From NCBI GenBank assembly GCA_963969395.1, contig OZ017801.1, positions 16,559,611 through 16,623,610 of the forward strand: 64,000 nucleotides of DNA, in the 5' to 3' direction. A program made the translations under genes and the position numbers. The notes under the pieces were generated by a model. That model was not told where the DNA came from and ran no database searches. It was given only the letters and a program-made list of their open reading frames with translations. Source of the DNA: Pseudoscleropodium purum. Lineage: Eukaryota > Streptophyta > Bryopsida > Hypnales > Brachytheciaceae. This document shows positions 37,498 through 49,084 of this stretch, in pieces. Position 1 is the first letter of the stretch. Every line of letters begins with the position of its first letter.

Positions 37498-38924
37498 ACA
37501 AAAAATAAATAAATTTTTTTCCGCCCCAAAATGCTGCCCAAAGTTGGAGATTAATCCCAAAAGGATTACTTGGATATTTAGGGGTTAAGGATTAATTCAT
37601 TATTTGGCATCAATATTGCTACGATACAAGAACATTCTAATATATTCTAAAATATTATGTATATGCTAAGTAGAATCTATAGAATCCAAAAGATTCCAAA
37701 AGATTCTATGAAATTCTACAAATTCCAAAAAGATTCAAAAAAGATTCAAAAAGATTCTTGAATTTCCTAAAAATTTCACAAAATTTTGTTGAATTTGTCA
37801 AGTTATAACCACCATTGTTTAGAAGAACAAAAGATTGTTGATTTTGGTCCAATAGAACACATTACATATTGAACCAAGGGAAATGTGTTGATGCGGTCTA
37901 TAAAAAAAGCATTTGGATTCTAAAAATCATTATTATATTGGTACCAATAGAAGTATGTTGGTTTTGTCTTGGTTTTTAGCGGTCTTCTAGTAGTGTTTGG
38001 CAATTTGATCAATCACTTTACTTGAAAGCACTACACCTAACAAAAATTTGCAATATAAAGGGCTTCACAATGGCTAACGCCTTCCAATAGTCCAATCATA
38101 CTTTTGCTTGCACTTTTATTTATATGAACATCTATTGTAGTCAAAAGTGTCAGCTCAGTTCTACGTTCACTAAACTCCACTTGGTATTGACTTTGGCAGT
38201 TTTGCAAGTGGAGAAAAGTGATTGTTGAATGACATTGATGCCACTAAAGAATGACTAACATGCTCTATATATAGTCATGAACAAATCATTTCTTGGTGAA
38301 GGCAAAGTCGACTTATTCTATTGACCAATGAATGCACTGAATGTCACAGCTATGTTTTCAAACATCTATATGGCAATCTATTCTAGTACTAAACTCATGA
38401 ATGGAGTACAATTATCTCTATAACAAAAAATACTAACTTCTATGAATTGATAGAGGATTAGGGTTCTTCTATATGTTAAGAAAATGTCCAAAAAATCTTT
38501 TCAAATCTTTTTCTCAAATTTGTCCACAACTTTTGATTTGAGACTCAAAATCTGAAATGAATTTTTGGAAATGAAAGTGAGATTGATTTCCCAATTTTTT
38601 TGTAGTTCACAGTTTACTTAGAAATAATAATTTACTATGCCAATATGAAGTTTGAAATCTTACTTGTAACTTATTTCCTATGTTTTTCATATCCCACATC
38701 GTTTGTCTTGCCTACTATCCCCCACTTGTATAAAGGCTTGTTATTTCACTTCCTTCAACTCATAGTAAGTGGCTCAAGAATCCATGCAATATTTTGCAAA
38801 AATGATGTATTATATATGATATTATATATGATGCTTTGTAAATGGCATATTGTATATGATGTATGATGCAAATTGTATATGGTGTAATGTATTTTATGTA
38901 ATATATTGTGTATAATGTATAGCT

Positions 38925-39180
38925 ATAACTTGAAAATGATAAGAAAATGATTATTGATGAGGATATCCATGTTGGATTTTTCATGGGTCTATCATAACTT
39001 CAAAATGATTGAAGAATGATTGTTGATGTAGATGTCCATGTCGGATTTTATAGGGGTCTGTCGTTACTAAAAAATGACTATTAAATGACATCCGAAGTAG
39101 AAGTCTACGTTGGATTTTCAATGGATTTGCTCTAACTGCAAAATGACTAGTGAATGACTAGTGACATGGATGTCCATGTC
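38925..39180. repeat. 69-bp tandem repeat, 3.7 units, in the CACTA right subterminal region
   Basis: Units begin at 38925, 38994, 39063 and 39132, exactly 69 bp apart. Each carries AAAATGA, a second ATGA about 10 bases on, then GATGTCCATGT(T/C)GGATTTT-like text. Consistent with subterminal binding-site arrays of CACTA elements. Confidence 0.85.
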
Positions 39181-39450
39181 ACAAAAAAGAAAAAAATCGT
39201 ATAAAAGATGGCAACAAAATCTCCATTTTCTTTAATTTCTTTTCCTTACACACTCTTGTACTATCCTTTTCATCCAAATAGTCATCCCAAATTACTTTGG
39301 ATGGTGATAATAAAACTTCAGTCATTTATATAAATGATTGAACTTTAATGATTGAAAGGCCTTAGTCTCATTGCAGTTGCAAATGTTTGGATTGACTGCA
39401 TAGTAGTCATTTATTGTAGTCATGTTTTACCCCATTTTCTTGTAGTGATA

Positions 39451-42067
39451 TAGAAATTCATGAACTTTAAAACACTCAAAGTGACTAGCCATACCAGAAC
39501 CTACATCAATAGTGTTTGTGGTACTATGAGAAATACTCGCATGTACTAGGACCACAGTAATTCGAGGCCTTCCTGAAATCTGTTGAGGAGCTTGTTGGTT
39601 TACTAGAGGTTGCATATTGGTTTGGGTAGCTAGCTTTGAAAAAACGACTACAATAGACCCACTCATCATGCAAGTGCTCAACCTCAAGCATAGTTAACCC
39701 ATCAAAGGTGAAAAAAGCCCAAATTGAACCTAATGAAATCTATAACACTTTTGAGTAAGGATCATATGACCTTTTTTTGGTTTATTTCCTAACCAACACA
39801 CGCAATGTTCACTAAATCATTGATGATCACTAAAGCACTAAATCACTAAAAATTCTGAATTTTTGATGATGTAAAATTTGGTTCACTGTGAATTATAATT
39901 TCCATAATAAATTCAATTCATTTGGCCATTTTATAACTATGAAATTTCATTTCATCAAGGGGTTACAAAAATACAACTAAACAAAATCCCATGGATGATA
40001 AAGAAACTTCAACTTCGAAGGCAAGACAAAGTGAAGATGTCCAACACAAATAATGCTACAAGTTTAATGATGCAATTGTTACCTACACGGTCAGCAAGTT
40101 CTTTTTGAAGCTTAAGAGCCTCTACCAACTACCAATTCTACTCCAATTTCAAAATATTCTATTGTATTTCTTGTTGGTGCTTGGTAAAGAGCAGTGTTAT
40201 TCCACAAGTAAAGCTGCGTATTTCTCATGAAGAATCTCTACTCTTCTGTGATACTCGGCTTTTATCCTTTGTGCTTGTCAATAGACAAACAAAGTTAAGG
40301 AAATAAATGGGTTTGTATTCTTGATGGAGAACGAATCCTTACTATAGGTAATCAGATGGAATAAAATCAAGATTATGAATACCACCTTCAACAAGCTAAG
40401 CTCTTACAAGAGTAAATTCACATAGGTAAGACTATTAAATTACTACCTTTGATTCATAAGAGGCCTTTGCCTTCTTGAACTCTTTAATATTGAGATTCTC
40501 CTTTTTCTTTAAGAGCAAAATTGGATATTCATGTCCAATTACACTCCTAGCCTACATACTCAAGTGACAATTGATATTGTTATTCGTACATCGACAATGT
40601 TGTTTGTACATTGACAAGCTATTTCCTCAGCAACACAATACTTGAAATCATTCCACCCTCACCAATATAACTGCCTTGCAATCATTTGCTCATAAGTATA
40701 AAAATATAAAAATTAGCAGAGTCCATAAGCAGCCAGTAGTTTAAGATCAAATTATTAAAACCACAAGAGCAAAAGGAGCACTCAAATGGTAACACGAGAT
40801 CTATAAGGAAAAATAAGGTTCACCACTCACTTGACGAGGCACCTCCATGGGAGACGCACCTAGGGTTGTAGAAGCTAGTCCCGCTTCATCACTTTGCAAT
40901 GAGCCTATGTGAGACTCAGAATTCGATACACGTTCAGAACTTGATGTTTCCAAGGGTTGCCTAGTAAGGGATAGATTTCCAACAAAAAATTTAGGTAATG
41001 GGCTAAGAAAGACCCAAACTAAACCTTGCTCCAACGACGAATCACTTGATGTTATTGTGCTAGCAAGTACCTGAATCGGTTCATATTTGGAAACTCGGCT
41101 CTGACTAATGAGCATATCCAAAGGCTCTTCAGGTACAAGGCAAGGATCAACCTCGACTAGGACAAATTCAATACCCATTTCTAGACGCATTGGTTCAACT
41201 ACAACCTAAGCTCTTTTCACCTCTAGAGCATTATCTCCTGGAAGAGTTTCTTTTATGGATTGCGATTCTAGCAATAATACTTCTGTTTCAAACTTGTAGG
41301 CCTGTCCTTTAGAAACCTTCAAGTTAATTGCGGGCAAGTTCCGTTGTGTTAATAGCCTGTGGGAGCACATTTCTGGAAGAGGGTTCAAACCCAGCTATAA
41401 GTGGATGGTTTAGTAAAGAGGTTCTAAGAGGAGTAATTTCAGGTACTAAGGTAGGTTGGGGAGTAGTCAGAACATTCAATAGAGGGGAAAATCTCCTTCA
41501 CTTTCTTGTACAGCTCACCCACAACTTGATCATGATTTGTGTAACTTACGCAAAGTCTCTTCTTGACCAGGCATATGGACATTGTCTTGTCAATTGCATG
41601 ATTAAATTGCTTTGCAGCCATCCAAACATACAATTCAACAATATAGACTCAAAACCATTCGACACATCCTCTTGGAATACACAAAAAAAACTCAGTATAC
41701 AAGTTAAGTAAATTATCAACGACCATTTTCAACACACTTACAAAAGCATGCATTCTCAAGTAAAAAGCTGTGATGATAAACAAGATAATAGTTGTCTGTA
41801 CTACACAGAGTTGGATGGCCAAAATCTCATGATGTGGACGGGATCTACAAATTTGCTTCTGGCATTGCAAGATGTACTCGAAAATCTCACCCGCACGCAC
41901 TTTTGCAGATCCCTGTAAAAACGAATATTAGAACATGCATTAGGAGAAAACATGCATTGAACGGTGTTTAATGTTAATAAGATAGTATTCCGTCACTCAA
42001 TGCTATTGTGAATTATAGATCTGGTTGACTAAGTGGTAATTGAATCATATAATTCACAAAATTATAG
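39451..42067 (-). pseudogene. Decayed minus-strand gene, unrecognised
   Basis: Open minus-strand segments at 41649-41900 (GEIFEYILQCQKQICRSR), 41439-41633 (WMAAKQFNHAIDK, GELYKKVKEIFPS), 41206-41388, 40801-41190 (130 codons, Ser/Pro-rich, includes QPLETSSSERVSNSESH) and 39448-39687 look like protein-coding text in changing frames with stops between. Their order suggests one long minus-strand gene that has decayed, then was hit by the CACTA insertion at its 3' side. I recognise no family. Unpredicted introns could rescue parts of it, so a live gene is not excluded. Confidence 0.35.
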
Positions 42068-42068
42068 G

Positions 42069-42106
<38 letters not shown>

Positions 42107-43008
42107 CCCTAATCATTAGACTCTAAAAAAGAGAAAATAAATCAAAACTCCACACAATAAGCTGTCAAAGATTACAACAAATATAAAAGCTAGAGCCATG
42201 ATCATATAATTAATACAAAAAACAAAAATGACACTAAATTCACCCCACACTCAATGCACCCCATCACACCACCTAACCAATAGTCCTAACCCAAAAACAT
42301 AGCCACCATCACTTGGACCAATCTTACAACCTCTTTGTTATGCGATTATTCTACAATCACATATTCTACACTTGATATATTAGATTTTGAAAGACTCTCT
42401 TCCTAATGAAGTTTTGCGATAATCTCAATACTTTTTCCACAACAAGTGTTCTCGAGCTCTAACCTCTCAGAAGCACCCCAAAGTCATTGGAAAGAAGTTC
42501 AAATTGAAAGTCTCGCATCATCAGAGCACTAAATTCACCCCCTCCACAACACCATCAATTATCACACAAAATGTATGAAGTAAGTCGTTTTTGTACCAAA
42601 TTGTTTTGGTCAAAGCGATAACAAATTAGTTGGAGTTTAGGAATTGAGTGTTGTCATCTGTTGGATTGAGATGCAAGCAGTAGAATTGCAAGAGATTCTT
42701 GCAATGCGATCGAAGAGGAGATGTTGTGTTTAGAACTTTGTGGCATTTTTATACTACTGCAGGAGGCTCTTTCACTACAATAATAAGATATTCTAAGTTG
42801 GTGCTTGGTGGCAAGGGAGACGCCGTCCCGCTGCTAACAATGTGAATGGGGTACTTTGGAGGTCCGTCCAATCATTTGGAGGGATGGGGGGATGCAAAGA
42901 GGAAAAGGGTGGGCGTTCAAGTCAGGATTGGATATACAATGTGTATACTTCACACATCAATGGATCATATTTGTTCAAATTAGAAAGAAAGTTGCCTACT
43001 TTGCTAAT
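42068..43008. other. (TA)17 microsatellite and gene-free sequence
   Basis: 42071-42104 is a pure TA run inside the palindrome GGATTATA...TATAATCC. 42105-43008 has moderate GC, no splice-supported ORF (42842-43060 has no domain) and no recognised element. Confidence 0.5.
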
Positions 43009-43654
43009 TTCAACCCCTAATTGCCCAAGGCACCAAAATTTGGTGTTTATAAAACTTTGAAGTTAAATAAAAACTAACCAAATTGCTATTTTTAGTAGTT
43101 TGTATTTTTGGAAAGTTCTTCATGAAGTCTAGTTCTAGTATCAAAAATCCAATCTCAATAATAAATGATAGTGTTTTTTCTATTCAAGATTTTGTGCAAG
43201 GATACCCATTGCAATCTTGACTTCCCATAGTGTTGAAAGCTCTTGAAAATGAGCCTCAAATACACTAGGACTTGAAGAAAAAATCACATTCAAAACTCAT
43301 TTAAAAAAAATTGTAGAATAGATTTTGAGAAGCCATAAATTGATTGGAGTTATTTATGTTAGGCCCTTAAACCTCATATTTTTTTGGTCATCAACTTTTT
43401 AGGTTTGACTTGTGAAAAGTGAATTAAAATTTTTTCATAGTTTTAACACTTAATAGTTAAACGTTGTAATCTTTCAACTTATAAGTGATATTGTTGTGTT
43501 TTTTCTTCCTATGTGATCCTTAACATGTCTAATTTGAATTTTTATGGTTACAATTAAAAAAAAATTGATACAACTTATCAAAATGTTAGCTTTTTGTTCA
43601 ATTTAGAGCAAATTTCTAGAGGCTCTAAACAGGCCTTGGGCATTTAGAGGTTAA
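43009..43654 (-). mobile_element. TTAA-ended MITE, family C, copy 2
   Basis: 646 bp, inverted relative to C1. Right end GGGCATTTAGAGGTTAA; left end TTCAACCCCTAATTGCCC, where TTAA has become TTCA. Shares TTCAATTTAGAGCAAATT (reverse of C1) and long A/T-rich stretches in the same order. No ORF. Confidence 0.6.
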
Positions 43655-43796
43655 CTTTCAAAGAATGAGGCCTCCCATGACAAAGGTAGTCGTCAAATGC
43701 TCTAATTATTGGATCAATTGGTGCAATTTTTGTTTCTATAGAAAATACTCAAGTCATCCATATGAGGTTTTTTGGCCTTAATGTCATATAACCCTA

Positions 43797-44127
43797 AACC
43801 CCTAAATGTCCAAGGTTTGTTTGGAGATTCTTGGAATTTGTTCTAAATTGAACAAAATATCAACATTTTAATAAGTTGCATCAAATTTTTTTGAATTGTA
43901 ACCATACAAATTCAAATTAGACATGAAAAAACAATTTTAGAACCTCTACCAAAACAACATTTTGATCCTTTGTAACTTTTTTTGCATATAATATCCAAAT
44001 GTTGCATTCTTCAATGTGTTGAAACCTTTGGTCCTTTCACTTTCCAACCCAAAAAAGAAATGAAAATTTGACCATTCTAATAATCATAACTAGGCACAAA
44101 AGCAAAAGTGGCAGTTTAAGGGTTACC
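43797..44127 (+). mobile_element. TTAA-type MITE, family C, internally deleted copy 3
   Basis: Starts AACCCCTAAATGTCCAAGG. The first ~130 bp match C1 (TTGGAATTTGTTCTAAATTG, AATTCAAATTAGACATG); it then ends early near GGCAGTTTAAGGGTTA. Only about 140 bp separate it from C2. Confidence 0.5.
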
Positions 44128-45740
44128 CACTTTATGTTTTTTTGGAGTTTTTTTTTCCCTCTAAATTCCATAAGTTTGAGACAAGTTAGAGGGCTTATTA
44201 GCTTTGTTCTGAACTAATGGCGTGAGTGAGCATGTGTGAGTCAGGAATAATCCCATCAAACCATATAACTTACAGATCAATAGATCATGTACCAGGAACT
44301 TATACTTCTCTCTCACTTCAGCCTTGCAACAAGTACTTACTGAACTCTCATCTCATGAGAGCTGAGTATAAATTAAGCTTAACTTATTATTTAGTACCTG
44401 GAACTTATGCCAAGCCACAATACCAAATTACCAATGTTTTGGGTGTTGATATTTTAGCAGAGTTCAATATTATTCTGTACAGCATGAAAAGCCCTGTCTC
44501 TGCACAATCATCAAAGTAGAAACGCCTGCCCATTTCAATCACTTATGAGGAAAATGAGAATCTATAAAATAAAAAATAAAAGAATAATAAACTTCATTTG
44601 CAAGGGGCCTTCACATATAACCAGATATAACGATTCAGTTCAAAACAACCCCAGTATATTATATGGAAACAACCCTAACATGATGCATGCCTACAGTTTC
44701 TTATTGTTTTTTTTTGGCCAAAAATAAGTCTGCAAATGCTAAAAGTGATGGATATGGGTGTCCAGCTACGCAAAAGAAATTCGCTTATGCACAGGTAATT
44801 TAAAAAATCAAACAAAAATATCAACTCCACGCCATAGACTGGTCAATGTGGTCAAAAGATTCAGAATGAGGTCAGCAGCCAGGGCAAAGTTTTATTGTAC
44901 ATTGGGTATGTCTGTACACATGGAATAAAACCCTTTAGGGTCAAGAATATTCAAATGCTTCGGAGATTGGTGTAACCACGGATACTAACAGCAGAACCTG
45001 GAGTTGCAAGAAAAAATAATAAGCAAAAAACTTGCTCATGATAAAAGGTAAGAGTTCTTCAACTCAAAATGCTAGAATTCATTGTCCAGTTTGCCTGAGA
45101 CGGGGATCTGCTAGAGAGAAAATTACAGCATACCTCGGCTAAGTATGGGCAGCCGAGAAAATAAGGCTCGTCACAAATCTACAGGCCTGGCAGAGTTGAA
45201 AATTCATAAACATCTCGAGCTGCTGCACCAACTTTCTGTGTTATGGTCCGACAGCAGCAAAGGTTCAAGGGAAAAGACAAGTACCAGTAATCCATAATCT
45301 GCAACACATATAGTTACTTGAATCCTCCATGTTGCTTAGTAACCATCCGCACCCAGCTTGATCCTTCTGACATTGATTCCAGGTGTCAGCAGCTCAGAAC
45401 TGAATCTCAGGGCCAACTACTAAGATAGGCTAGTTACATGGACTGTCATCCTGCTGCCGTCCATTTCTGATCAATTTTCACATCCACTGTGAATACATGG
45501 CATGGTTTCTGGGAAATACTAAATGTTCCGGCATGGTTATGGGAATGTTTCAGCTAGCCTCGTCAAATTCGTTAAATTGGCATGTTTTAGATTGCCAAAA
45601 TTGCGATACCAATCCTCAAAGCTTTAAAAACTATGGAGGGTATAGATCTGATTTCCAGAAGAGCAACTGGAAAGTGCCAATCTCTTGAAATTTTAAAGAA
45701 TTTGTCTTCCAGGTGGAAATTTCAATGAGAGGGAGCTCCA
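44128..45740. other. Gene-free spacer and 3' flank of the minus-strand gene
   Basis: 44720-45055 resembles 12110-12405 (see there). The ORF at 44226-44519 has no domain and no conserved context. 45100-45740 is probably the 3' flank of the gene ending at 45741. No other gene seen. Confidence 0.4.
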
Positions 45741-47938
45741 TCAGGCGGCTGGAGTGAAGCCAAGGGAGGCGAAGATGGAGACGAGCACGTGTCGAAGCCC
45801 AGGTTGGTTCCCCCTGCCAACGATGTGCAACATGCCCTCGGCCTTATTAATCTGCTTCGGCTGGAACCTGTAAATCCCCAGAACCTCCTCACGCCCAGTA
45901 GTGTTGACAAAACACTTGTAAAACACAAGCTCTTTCTCCTTCACCCCTTTGATGAACAAGTCCTGCAAATCCAGGTCAATTCGACTCGCCCCCACGATCT
46001 GAATACTCGTGCGGTACCTCTGCGATTTGAACGCTTTGATCGAGCTCCGCCGCGAGTGCTTGTTGTAGGTCAGCATCCCACCCGTCACGGACGCAACATT
46101 CGCCACCACGAAGTCGTCGTAAGTGATCAAAACCGTGTCCTGCGCATATTCCCAGCCCCAACTGCCCTTCTCAATGTTCACACGGTCGGCGTGCAAGGTC
46201 TGGGAGACGCCGCGGTCGCTGCTCTCCACCTTGGCGCTCATGGCCACGTCTGTGGAAAACCACGAGCGAGGGTATGAAAGCTCCACGTTGTACTCAGAAA
46301 TGGTGGTCTCCAAGTCTGTGAGTGGAATGTGCACTCGCTTCTTCTTGAGGAGGCGCTGGAGCAAGTTGTGCACTGGGACCACGTAGGTGGTGACTCCGAA
46401 TGATAGACGCTCCTCGCGAGGAGAACCGCAGACCAAGTCAGAAGCTTCTTTCTGCAGGGATCGATCGAAATCAGAACATTCAAATTAGCAACAAGTTTTC
46501 AAGGCGCTTCAAATTTAAGCTTTGTGTTAGAGTTACATTCTAGAAGGCTTATATGAACACTCCTTTATTATGACCTTCTCTGAAATGACATTCTTGAGTA
46601 TCTTGCACAATTACCAATCTATCATTGGCACTAGAAACCACAATCAATTAAGCAACAATCGCGTACAAGTTGCATCCCAACAGGCTTGCACTGAAACCTC
46701 TTAACTCTGATCTCCTCAGTTATGACATACATTGTACAATATCCTACACTACTGACTCTTCACAGTCAAACTATGTCATGGTGAAAATGTTAGGAACCCG
46801 GTCGATTGGTAAGATTAATGAGGTTTGAGTGTCCATTGTTACACCAGAGTCCGACGAACTGGTTGAAGAACTGGCAGGCCGGCGACTCACAATCAGCTTG
46901 CGACAATTTTGAAACGCACCAGATTGAACAACTGAATACAAGCTGCGCGACGTTCATCTCAAAGGCTTACACTTTCTAATCTCTTTGTTAATCCCTCCAA
47001 AATGACATTCCAGAAAATACATCCTGCACTCGTGCCACACAATCATTGTCTGCAGTCTCACATTCAAACTTTTTCATAGCGAGCAAGTTAGGGAATCGAA
47101 AATCAAAGAGGTTTGAGTGTACGTACATTGTTGAAATCGTGGCTGAGTCTGACAGTCAGGTTGAAGAACCGGCAAGCAAATTCGTTCATTTCCACGCTCG
47201 CCTTCTGCACTCCATGAGTGGATTCATGTGGCAGCGCCTTGAAGCACAGCTTCTCCAGAAACGCGAACGCTTTCGTGGTATAGAGAAGGATGTCTTTCAG
47301 AGTCTCGTGGAACCGGACGATGCACGGGCTGCTCAAAACGTTTAGCAGGATATGGTGCAAGCCGACGAGCGTGGTCAGAAGCTCCTCGCTCTCGTCCTTG
47401 AAAAACGACGACACACACTGGAACAGCTTGCACTTGTTGATCACGGCGGTCACCATTTTGGCCGCTGTGTAGTCGACGGCCAGGGAGTAATGGTAAGGGG
47501 ACTGCGGGGGGCGGGATAAGTGCCCCGTCGTGTAATATTCATCTTCTTCGTCGTGGGGACTCAAGATGCTCTCTTGCAACAACCGAACGCAGTTCACAGC
47601 TCGCGCTTGCTCTGCCTCCTCATCCAGACACGCATTGCTACAGACACAGCCAGAAAACACAGTAAGCAGTGTCTCCACATGTTATACAACTGGCCTGTTT
47701 GAGCTCGACTTTAGGAGATTGTAGCAGGTTAATGAGTAGAGAGCCACTCTAACTTAAGGCTGAACCTGCGCAAGATCGACAGCAAGATGAGTGAAGATCT
47801 ATATGGCGCTTGTCCACACCTGTAGCGCTTGGGCTCCAACTTCATCTCCTGAGACTGCTCGAGCCTCATCTCGGGAGCCTGGTCGAGCTGCACCTCTTGA
47901 GCCTGGCCGAAATGCCTGCGGATTTTAAAGCAAGGCAT
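45741..47938 (-). CDS. Unrecognised three-exon protein, about 446 aa
   Basis: Exons 47938-47820, 47637-47127 and 46451-45741 join in frame to 447 codons, with good donors (AG|gtgtgg, AAT|gtacgt) and acceptors (tctgtag, ccctgcag). GC content is far above the flanks and matches real exons. The N-terminus has a Glu/Gln-rich run (QLDQAPEMRLEQSQEM). The middle (about 41-210) looks alpha-helical (CKLFQCVSSFFKDESEELL, LHHILLNVLSSPCIVRFHE). The C-terminal half is more beta-like and basic (TTYVVPVHNLLQRLLKKKRV, ISEYNVELSYPRSWFSTD, WGWEYAQDTVLITYDDFVVA). No signal peptide, membrane helix or catalytic motif is evident. A further upstream exon is possible because the ATG closely follows a stop and an acceptor-like cag lies just inside. 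Function unknown. Confidence 0.7.
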
Positions 47939-49084
47939 TCACGACGGTCATGGAAGTACTAGTCGGAGTAAGTTAGCACCTTCCGTTTACGAACCGGCCA
48001 CTGCAAAAGTGTACTACAGGAGCTTGAAGTATAAAAGACCAGAATAATCAGGAGAAGAAACCGTTGAGAATTCAATAATCATGCTGCAGAAGCGGCCCGG
48101 CACAAATACCAGGGCAGCCAGCAGTTAATTTTGGCTGAGGACGGGATCCAGTCTCGAGTTTTCCTAAAAAAATTCAGGTGTGAATCATTCGGTGCTATAG
48201 TGCGAACAGACGTAGTAACCCAAATTAAATGCCAAACGCATGAAAAAGGACGCCCGGTGTGTACCAGGCAGGTACGCCTGCCTGGACTGCCTGCAAAGCC
48301 TCAGCAAGTCAGAATGGAACAACGCATAAAAAAGGGGTGCACACAAAATGGCTGGGAGTGGATCTTAATCTTCAAGATTCAAATTGGACTTTTGAGGGAA
48401 CTGGAAGATTCTACAAAGTGGCAGAATAAGCACAGCCAATCAGGTGATGGCACACGCCCACCTGCAAGCCTGGCAGGGACTGAATCATGAAGCTTCGACA
48501 GTTTCTGCTCTGAGGCAAGTAACCCGTCTGCCCCCATTTTAAGCATGGCGTTAATGAGGTGGTCAAAAGTTACAATAATGCCGCCTCGGCGCAGTCCCTT
48601 CTGGCAGATAACTCTCGCTTTCAGGTGCTATCTGCAAGCTTCATTAGCCTCTAACTCTCAAAGTACCAGTGAAGTCAACTCTTAGAAAGCACTGTTATGC
48701 ATTTGGCGGTAATGACAAAACTTACCTTTGAAATGAAAGATGAAATGCCACTTCAACTTTTTCAGAAACAGAAAAGGAATTTTCAATGACTAGTGCATCC
48801 ACGGGGGTCCTTGAGTGGGTCTTTACTGGAAAGTGGACACATCATTCGCGCGCCTCAACTGTCATTCAATTTCCGCTACATATTACACAATTCTAGAAAT
48901 CTCTCTCATAGTAGAACCTCTGCATTGAGAACAACAGAGAAGAGCGAGCTCCTCAAGTCTATTGGAAGAACAGAGAATTATCAAGGTTCTAGTTAAACTA
49001 ACAAAATCTAAGGATCCTGAGTACTCAGAAACCACTCTTCCAAGAGTGAAGAGAAGAATAAATTCTATTGGGCAAACCGCGACA
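47939..49084. other. Spacer between minus-strand gene and helicase pseudogene
   Basis: Mixed composition, GC richer than the deserts. Likely promoter of the gene starting at 47938. ORF 48131-48490 (plus, 119 codons) has no recognisable domain. A short palindrome GGCAGGTACGCCTGCCTG-like repeat lies at 48267-48291. Confidence 0.4.

Larger units (their letters stand above)
34528..39447. mobile_element. CACTA DNA transposon, complete but non-autonomous (4.92 kb)
   Basis: The left end is CACTACAAGAAAATGGAGTA and the right end, on the other strand, is CACTACAAGAAAATGGGGTA: the classical plant CACTA (CMC/EnSpm) terminus. A 3-bp target duplication ATA lies at 34525-34527 and 39448-39450. Subterminal regions carry many short AATGACTAG/TCATTTACTAGTGA-type repeats, including a 69-bp tandem array at the right end. 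The interior contains no transposase (TNPD) or TNPA-like ORF; it holds a foldback element, a family A copy and noncoding AT-rich DNA. Movement would need transposase supplied elsewhere. Confidence 0.92.

Noticed and set aside
42842..43060. 72-codon ORF after a GC-rich patch
   Set aside because: No domain and no splice-supported extension.
45789..46277. 162-codon plus-strand ORF
   Set aside because: Antisense shadow of exon 3 of the minus-strand gene, whose splice-consistent frame is better supported.
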